Source: Edaphochlamys debaryana (Eukaryota; Chlorophyta; Chlorophyceae; Chlamydomonadales). Taken from it: a stretch of 64,000 nt of DNA. The stretch is taken from the NCBI GenBank assembly GCA_016858145.1, contig JAEHOE010000082.1:1-64000 (forward strand), in the 5' to 3' direction. This document shows positions 57,076 through 64,000 of this stretch, in pieces (within the stretch, counting starts at the first letter, position 1; each line of letters begins with the position of its first letter). The translations under genes and the position numbers were made by a program. The notes under the pieces were generated by a model, which was not told where the DNA came from, ran no database searches, and saw only the letters and a list, made by a program, of their open reading frames with translations.

Positions 57076-59456
57076 TTACGCCCCCAGCCCGCGGGTCCGC
57101 TCCCGCACGGCCCGCGCCGCCGCCTCGGCCGCCGCCTCCCTGCCCTCCCGCCTGCGCCGCTGCGCCGCCACCCACGCCGCCACCTCCTCTCCGTCCCCCG
57201 CCGCCCTCTCCCGCGCCGCCGCCTCGGCCGCCGCCCAGTCCACGGGGCAGCCCGCCTCCAGCAGCCAGCTCAGCACGGGCAGCACGCAGCAGGCCGGGGC
57301 CGTGCGGCGCATGCAGCGCGTGAAGGCGTCGCCCCAGGGCACGCGAAGACGGCACAGGGCGCGCAGGGTCGCCATGTCCCCCGCTGCGGCGGCGGTTGCG
57401 TAGGGTGAGCCTTCCACCTGGGCGAGGGTGGGAGGGGGAAGGAGAGAGAAGAAAGGTTGGCGCTGCCGTGCAGCCGACCCACATCGAACCGGCAGAGCTA
57501 GGAAAAGGGCGGCAGCGTCAGGGTGCAACGAGCAGCACGAGGGACGGGAGACAGATGGCAGGAGGCGAGAGCGGAATTAGGAGAAGGTCCGCAACGCCGT
57601 GCAGCCAGAGCTCAACACGGCCAGGCCGCAGACCGGGGGTGCGAGGAAAGAGACGGTAACGTCAGCGGAGGGTGCAGCGAGCAACGGGCGATATTGGGTC
57701 AAGCCACTAATGCAGCAGGTACGCCGTACTAATGCAGCCCTCGCCTTCCTTCACACGGCCAACCTCTATCCCAACTTCCTCCTAGCCTGGGGTCATAGAA
57801 GGCCCTGGTCCACACCGCCGGCTGCCCTCCGCCTCCTGAAACCTGCCGGTCCTCATAAGCCCGGCTTGCCACAGTTGCCAGCAACCCCTGCTCCCTGGCC
57901 CACCCCAGTTGCTCACCACCAAAGGGCAGCCCCGCGCCACCATCCACTCCAGCGCCGCCTCGCTGCCCCCCGCCACCGCCCAGCCGAAGGCCTCGGGGGT
58001 GGCGGGGCAGCCGCGGCCGCGCAGCCAGGCCATGAGCTGTGGGGGCGGGGGGTTTAGGTGTGGGGTAACAGGGAGTGGGTAAGGGGCGTGCGGTAGGGTA
58101 CCGCACCGAGGGCTGGACACCGAGGGCTTCATACCGAAGCCCTGTCGCTTTCCTAATGATGAGCGGAACGACAGAACTGAACGGGGCACGCAGGTCAGCC
58201 CGTACCGACACCCGCCTGCACGTCCCCAAGGAGGGCCGCCGCGCCGAACACGCGCCCGTCCAGCTCGCTGCAGCCCGCGCCGCCGCCGCCCCTGCCTTCG
58301 CCCTGCACCATCCACGCCACCACGCGCCGCCGCCCCGCCGCCGCCGCCGCCCGCAGCGTGCAGAGCGGGCTCACTGTGGCTGGGGCCGCCGCCACCAGCG
58401 CCTGAGGGCGGGGGTTTGGGAGGGGGGGAGAAGCGCGGCCTTAAGCTCAAGGCAGGGAAGGATCGGATGAGGGTTACGGCCCCAAGCACGGCCCAACTTG
58501 CACCCAGACCTAGCCTCGTTTGAAGAGGACCCCTTGCCCTCCAGCACGGTCCAACTTGGTCCCGTTGCTAGCCCCTTTGACCCCTCCTCTGCGGCGTGCC
58601 CAGCCAGCCCCCCGGCCGCCGCCCAGTCCCCTCCCTCCCCGCCCCTCTCTCCCCGCCCCTCCCTGCCCGCCCCCTCACCTGCAGAGCGCCCAGCCAGCCG
58701 CCCGCCGCCGCCTCCTTGGCGGCCTCATAGTCCACCGGCACCCCCGACGCCAGCAGCTCCGACAGCACCCCCGTGTTGCCGCACCGCGCCGCCGCGTGGG
58801 CAGCGCCCTTACGCGGCACGCAGCCGCGAGCGCGCAGCCAAGCCAGCCGCACCCCGGCGTCCGGCGCCGCGGCGGCGCGCTCCGCCGCGAGCGAGGGCAG
58901 CGGCGGCAGCGCCGCCAGCGGAGCCGCCAGGGCGGCGGCGGGGCCGGCGGCGCCGCCTGCGGCGGCAGCGGAAGAGGCCGCGAGCAGCGCGGATTGCAGC
59001 CACTCGACCTTTTCGGCCCAGTCGAGCGTGGGGCTGCCGGCGGCTGCGGCCAACAGAGCCTCCCGCTCGCTGGTCCGCAGTCCCGCCAGGACCGGGCACG
59101 CGCTCGCGCCTGCTGTGGGGACGGGGGCTGTCGCACCCGCCTGCGCCGGTGCCGGTGCTGCCAGATCTAGAGGAGGAGGTGCAGGAGGAGGGGCCGGGGC
59201 GGGTGGGAGGAGTGGAGGCGAAAGCGGGGCCAGGGGCGCAGCGGGCCTCAGCGGCGCCGAGCACAGGCGGCGGAGGGCGGGCAGGTCGCAGCCCTCGGCG
59301 GCCGCCTCGAGCAGGCGAGGGGCCCACTCCGGCCCCAGCGCAGCCCAGTCCCAGCCCCAGCCCTGCCGCTCGCCGCCTCTGCTGCTGCAAGCGCTGCAGC
59401 TGCCGCCATTGCTGCTGCTAGCACCTGAGCTGCTGCTAGCCTGGCCGCTTCGGCCC

Positions 59457-59506
<50 letters not shown>

Positions 59507-60268
59507 GTTATGGGGAGTGGTGCTGCAGCGGCAGCGGCAGCGCAGGAGCTCCGCTGCCAGAGCCACGCGGCCGCCCCTGATGGCCGCGCACGCGGCCGCC
59601 TCCAGCTCCGGTGAGGCAGGCCCAACAGGCGATGGGGTTTGGGATGGCGCGGTTTGTGACGGTGCTGAGAGGGCGGCGGGGGCAGTGGAAGAGGAGGCGG
59701 AGGAGGCGGAGGAGGAGGAAGGAGGAGAGGGGAAGGAGGAGCAGGAGCAGGAGGAGGAGGGGGTGAGGCCCTCGGACAGGAGCCATCGCACCATGGGGGT
59801 CCGACCCGCCCCCGCCGCGGCCTGCAGCGCCGTTCCGGCCGGGCACCCCCGCCGCCGGAGCCAGCGGCACGCGGTGACCTGCCCTGAGGCCGCGGCGGCC
59901 TCGAAGGGCTCTGGCGAAGACGCGAGAGACACACCAGCGACAGTCTCGGCGAGCGCCAGGTTCGGGATGTTGCCAGCGGCAGCGGCGAGGCGCAGCAGCT
60001 GACGTCGCTCGCGAAGGGAGAGGTCGCGGCACGACCCCGGGGTACCCCAGCGGTTGTGGAAGGCCCATCGCGGCACCGGCTGGCTTAGATGGAAGGTCGT
60101 GTAGGTCTTGAGTTGCTGCCGAAGAGCGGACGAAGCCATCCGCAGAACGACCCGCTCGTTGGGGGAGAGGAAAGCAGCGACGTGGAGCAGCACGTCCAGC
60201 GGTAGCTCAGGCACTGAGGATGAGCTCGATGAGCCTGGATAGGCCCCAGCGTCCACGCGCGGGGGCAT
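57076..60268 (-). CDS. F-box-like / ankyrin-repeat protein
   Basis: Four exons on the minus strand: 58679-60268, 58216-58401, 57917-58036, 57076-57417; 745 residues. The N-terminus carries an F-box-like segment (VPELPLDVLLHVAAFLSPNE, residues ~20-40). Then come LSLRERRQLLRLAAAAGNI and several degenerate ankyrin-type units with the RWLRRRGCP / WLRGRGCPAT / WLLEAGCPVDW signature common in chlorophyte ankyrin families. Long Ser, Pro and Ala tracts interrupt the units, including about 15 consecutive Ser from an AGC run. A substrate-recognition role in an SCF-type ubiquitin ligase is plausible from family knowledge but unproven. The donor at 58216 must be GC for the frame to continue (GDVQ then LMAWLRGRG). 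Confidence 0.75.
59459..59503. repeat. (CTG)n trinucleotide repeat coding poly-Ser
   Basis: About 14-15 uninterrupted CTG units on the plus strand, read as AGC (Ser) in the ankyrin gene. Likely length-variable. Confidence 0.93.
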
Positions 60269-61088
60269 GGCGACCTAGCGGAATTCTCGAGCGCGAAGGC
60301 CCGACCGCTCCGCGGCTGAGCCACGTTGACCCAAGTAGCTCGAGCTTGCGACCTTCAGCGTGGACGCAGGCTCGGCGTCAAGATCTAGGCGAGGCTTGCG
60401 GCTCTTCCGCGCGGTGAATGAGCGCCAGACCCTAGCTGGCCAGCACAAGCCAGCTGCGCAGCTGTGTAGCAGTCTGTTTGCGTTCTGGCAAGCGTTGTGG
60501 ACGCTGAAGTCGCCCTGCACGCTCAGCGCTGACCTGGCTGTCGAACGACCAGTCGCTCAGCTCCTCAAGGAATGGAACACTCTGCTCTTGCTGCGCTACA
60601 GGGTATTCTGTGTACTTCCGAGGAGGGCCCAACGCCAGCGAGCTCGCTCAGTCGTGCTCGTAACGCCTGCACGGCACACGCTCTGGCAGCCCCCGGCCCC
60701 GCCGACAGCCTGTCACCCCAGTCCCCTCGACCACGTGTGCTCTACCCCTTCGAACTGAGACTCCACTGCAGACCTGAATGTGGCTCCCATTCTCCCCTGT
60801 CATGCCGCAACTCGCAGCATCCTGCTCCGAGCACCCCGCCCTACCACCTTGCCTCAACCCCCGGCGCTCTGCTCATATGGATACAAACCACCCGATAAGA
60901 TGTGTAACTCTTGGGTGTGGGGGGGGGCGCGGGGGGCGGGGCGGACCCGCATTGCGTCGGGCAGGTGCTGCTGCCATGACGGGAAAGGCGGGAAACGCCA
61001 CCGTGATGTGGGCAGGGACCAGACGTCGCCCCCGACCATTCCTGCTCTCTGCGCAACATACACCTGTACCTGTTAACGTTTCTGTAGG
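60269..61088. promoter_or_regulatory. Divergent intergenic region, ankyrin gene / LRR gene
   Basis: 820 bp between two divergent ATGs; no motif or additional gene could be supported. Confidence 0.4.
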
Positions 61089-63070
61089 ATGGCCGCGAGC
61101 GCGGGCCGTGACGCCGGACCGGCAAGCATCTTGACCATTAGAGACCTGCTGCCTCAGCTTCCGCTAGAAGCACACCGGGCTATTTTTGACTGCTCTGGAC
61201 TGCGTGTAGGCTACTGGAGGCTCAGCCGCGATGACCTGCGCAACGCCCGGCTCGCATGCAAAGCCCTCGCGCAAGCTTACAACACCACGCGAGCAAAGGT
61301 CACCATGAGCGCAGCAGCAGGTGTTCCAGACATAGTCAGCATGTGCCAGGGCGGCCGCTGGCTGCAGCGGCGGCCGCAGTGCACCGTGGTCGCGCTGCCA
61401 TGGATGGACGCGCGGGTGTGCCTGCCCTTCGCCTGGGCGGCCCCCGAGGACCGCAAGCGGATCACGGAGCTCACCATTGGCGAGCACGGCAATGGGGAAG
61501 ACCATCCGCTCCAAAGCGGCACGCTGCACGGCCTCCTCCTGCGCCTGCCGGGGCTGCGCAAGCTGGACATGGCCGCCGTCGCCCCCGCCGCCGACGCTCC
61601 TTTGGAGCAGGCCCTAGCGGCTCAGGCACTGTCCCTGCTCCCCAGCCTCGCCGATCTGGTGATCAGTGATTATCGGTACCTGCCGTGCCTTCCCGACAGC
61701 CTCCTGACGGCGGGGGCTCACGAGCCTGGAGGAGGGCGACCGCTCGTGGGACGTGCTCCGCCCGTCGGCGGAGGAGCTAGCAGCCCCGATAGCCAGGATG
61801 ACAGCCCTGCAGGAGCTGGTGCTCCACCCAACGGAGGACGGATACTTTAAGTACGTAGATATGGCCAGGCTGCTAGACGCGCTGCCACCCTCGGCGCACA
61901 CGCTCACTCGCTCTGAACGGCGTGGGCACGGACGAGGACGATGAGCTGGACGTCACCTGCCGCATGTCGGTCGGGCTCCTGACCGAAGTCAAGGTCGTGG
62001 CATACTCGCCATCCATGACGTATGTTTTCCGACTTCCTCGCTCAAGATCTGCTTCCCAGCCGGCCGGCGCCTCGGGCCTTGGGCCAACTGCACGTGGACG
62101 GCCGCACCTGCGACGGCATCCCCGACCCAGATCCCGGGGCTTTCCTCCTGGCACGCTGCGACAAGATCACGATGCTTGGTGGGCTCTTTGCCAGGCCTAC
62201 GGAGCGTGCGGGTTGGGTCATCGCGCATGTAACTGTATCCTGGTATCCTACCGTGGAGGAGACGAGCGATCACGGTGGTGCGTGCCCTTGGCCTGCCACG
62301 ACTGGTGCTACGGAATGGCAAGACTGCCTGTGACACGTGCGAAAACGTTTCTCTTAGGCCGCCCAAGGCTGCGTTGGCCTCGCGGAGTGGTAGCGGCAGC
62401 CTCAGCTGGACAGCGCCGCTGCCGCCGGTGCTGACCCCGGCGGCGCTGGAGGGGCGGGTGGTGGAGCGCATGCCAGGGGCGGCGGTTACGTTCCTCCAAG
62501 CGCGGGGCCTGCTCCTGTGGGGCCCTCTCGCCCAGACCCTGGCAGGCGACTCGGCCGCCCTCCGTTCCTGGATGGACCGGCTGGGCAGCGCTGTCACGGC
62601 CGCAAACCCGACGCACCTGCTCCTCGGCTACCAGGCGCTCCCCTCTGCGGGCGCCGTGGTGGTAGAGTGTGACATCGACTGGCGGCAGGTTCTCGGCGCA
62701 GCAGAGGAGCCCAGCGATGCGGCGGCAGCCGCAGCACGGGCGCTGGCGGCCGAGGATGGAGGCTCCAGCAACGGGGAGGAGGCCGCAGCGGATCTCGAGG
62801 CGACACCAGCGTGCCTGACCTGGCGGGAAGCTCTCCAGCAGGTGGGGAGAGACTTGCCCACCTGAGAAGCTAGGCGTCCTTCAGGCGCTATGGGACGGCG
62901 AGGAGGAGGAGGAGGGGGCGGCAGGCGGAGCGGGCGGCGGGGAGGCGGGCGGCAGCAGCAGCGGCGCTGGGGCCTCCGGCGGTGGCCCTGGGGACGGGCT
63001 GGAGAGGCTGCGGTGCCTGCTGGAGACTTGGGGCGGGTGCGGAGCCTGCCCGCGGACGTGATGCTGGTAG
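61089..63070 (+). pseudogene. F-box/LRR-type gene with four frameshifts
   Basis: The ATG at 61089 opens an F-box-like start (LTIRDLLPQLPLEAHRAIFD, then DDLRNARLACKAL) and a Leu-rich region (LLLRLPGLRKLDMAA). The coherent protein then changes frame four times: near 61705 (a G5 run), near 61910, near 62025 (a T4 run) and near 62270. Each shift equals one extra base. Later segments include TALQELVLHPTEDGYFKYVD, ALNGVGTDEDDELDV, LHVDGRTCDGIPDPDPGAF and LEGRVVERMPGAAVTFLQAR. A terminal ~45-bp intron from about 62841 to 62887 could lead to an acidic/Gly-rich tail ending near 63070; otherwise the last frame stops at 62865. The gene is either decayed or affected by base-calling errors. Similar F-box/LRR genes are plentiful in volvocine algae. 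Confidence 0.6.
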
Positions 63071-64000
63071 AGGAGGAGTCGGAGTAAGGAGCGGCCGTGC
63101 CGCGCATGGCTCTTGCCCATGTCCTTGGGCTCGCCTGCAAGAAGTCGAGGAGCGATGGCTGCCTGTGAATGGGGGTTGGTTGGCTGCCATGTGCTTGGGC
63201 TCGCCTGGCTGGCTGGCTGTGCTAGTTGGGGGCTGGGTGTGGATGGGACGAGGCGTGTACAGGTTCAAGCGGCGATTGGGCATTTGTCGGCATTTGTCGG
63301 CATGGACAGTCTATAGTGGGATTGCGGAAAGCTGGCTGGGCACATTGATTGGGTAGATATCAAAGATGCATGCTGGAGCCTGGGCCTTCATTGCTCCGTG
63401 CGTCTTGTGTGCAAGAGGATCTGGGAGACCCTTGCAAGGGTTACGGCTCGACCTTGCAGCCCAAATAACAGTCAGCCGGAGGGCAAGTGTCTCATGTCTG
63501 CAAGTGGCGGGACGTGGTGCCAGGGTCCTTCGTGGGACATGTGGGCTGGGGCTGGCTTGGGGCATGGACATTGGGCAAGAGTCATGTTCACATGTAATGC
63601 CGGTCATACAGTGCGGGACAAAGAGGTCTTAGGTGTCAGAAGCGGCTTTGTTGCTGTTTGGGGGGTGGGGAATGCTGTTGTTAGCCATGCTTGCCCGTGC
63701 GTGGTGACGAGCCCATGTGGCGGAAGGCGACGGTCCCGAGCCTCTTCCGTACGGCATGAATGGTGCTCCTTCCGTCCCTCGTCGTCTGGCCCGCTCCATT
63801 GCTCGCCCAGCCCCTTGCTTGCCAGCCGGAGAGCTTGCCCGGGGCTCCGGCGGATGCCTGGGCGACACGCATGTACCGGCATAGGCAATTCCCGCGTGGG
63901 GCGCCGTCTTCAGCCCTCCGCAGCCATTCCGTGCCACCTGCTGTCACCATAGCCCTGCGCTCACCACCCGGTCTCGCGCTCTGATCCTGCTCCAGCAACT
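63071..64000. other. 3' flank of LRR gene; no further gene supported
   Basis: It contains a short imperfect tandem duplication around the CTTGGGCTCGCCTG motif (63122 and 63194), a doubled GGCATTTGTC at about 63280-63300, and a TGTAA at 63593-63597 that could be the poly(A) signal of the LRR gene. The rest shows no coding signal I can support. Confidence 0.45.

Noticed and set aside
58773..60002. 409-codon plus-strand frame opposite the ankyrin gene
   Set aside because: Shadow of the F-box/ankyrin reading frame; it contains poly-Leu from the CTG run and no coherent domain.
1..64000. tRNA, rRNA, CRISPR or bacterial operon features
   Set aside because: No tRNA-like cloverleaf, rRNA or direct-repeat/spacer array was noticed by eye, and gene structure is eukaryotic throughout. 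A tRNAscan or Rfam run could not be done here.

Overview
The window looks like nuclear DNA from a GC-rich green alga, probably a volvocine/Chlamydomonas-type chlorophyte. Genes are broken into many short exons by small introns with C-rich 3' ends, intergenic GC is very high, low-complexity Ala/Gly/Pro/Ser tracts are common, and the gene families (PDR-type ABCG transporter, GT77-like glycosyltransferase, MYND-finger paralogues, F-box/ankyrin and LRR proteins) fit. The species is inferred, not proven. Exon models were built by hand from splice sites and reading frames; every junction listed keeps the frame unless stated.

Layout. 1-7.7 kb (+): C-terminal half of a PDR-type ABCG transporter, with partial copies of its own exon edges inside introns. 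9.7-15.4 kb: two almost identical genes for a small secreted glycoprotein with a Pro-rich N-terminus, arranged head to head as a ~2.1 kb inverted duplication around a ~1.6 kb divergent promoter region. 16.8-21.3 kb (-): a type II membrane glycosyltransferase resembling the GT77/nucleotid_trans family. 21.8-25.1 kb (+): first of three two-exon MYND-finger paralogues; the other two lie in tandem on the minus strand at 36.9-40.3 and 41.6-44.9 kb. 27.2-36.2 kb (-): a 23-exon coiled-coil protein of about 1,400 residues. 57.1-60.3 kb (-): an F-box-like/ankyrin protein. 61.1-63.1 kb (+): an F-box/LRR-type gene broken by four frameshifts.

The most notable object is a complete 11.4-kb DNA transposon at 45248-56658. 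It has ~395-bp terminal inverted repeats, a perfect 8-bp target-site duplication (GGTGGGGC), a five-exon transposase of 1,248 residues with the hallmarks of the KDZ (Kyakuja-Dileera-Zisupton) superfamily, and a convergent multi-exon companion gene with AT-hooks. Each gene starts just inside one repeat, so the two repeats probably act as twin promoters. Three tandem-repeat arrays lie inside the element: 114 bp in the transposase, 114/117 bp in the companion gene, and 188 bp x 8 in a companion-gene intron. It inserted about 350 bp upstream of the third MYND gene.

Recurring themes are GC-AG introns (at least nine inferred), stereotyped C-run/CTGTCAG acceptors in the transporter gene, and tandem copies of exon edges next to real splice sites in at least three genes.
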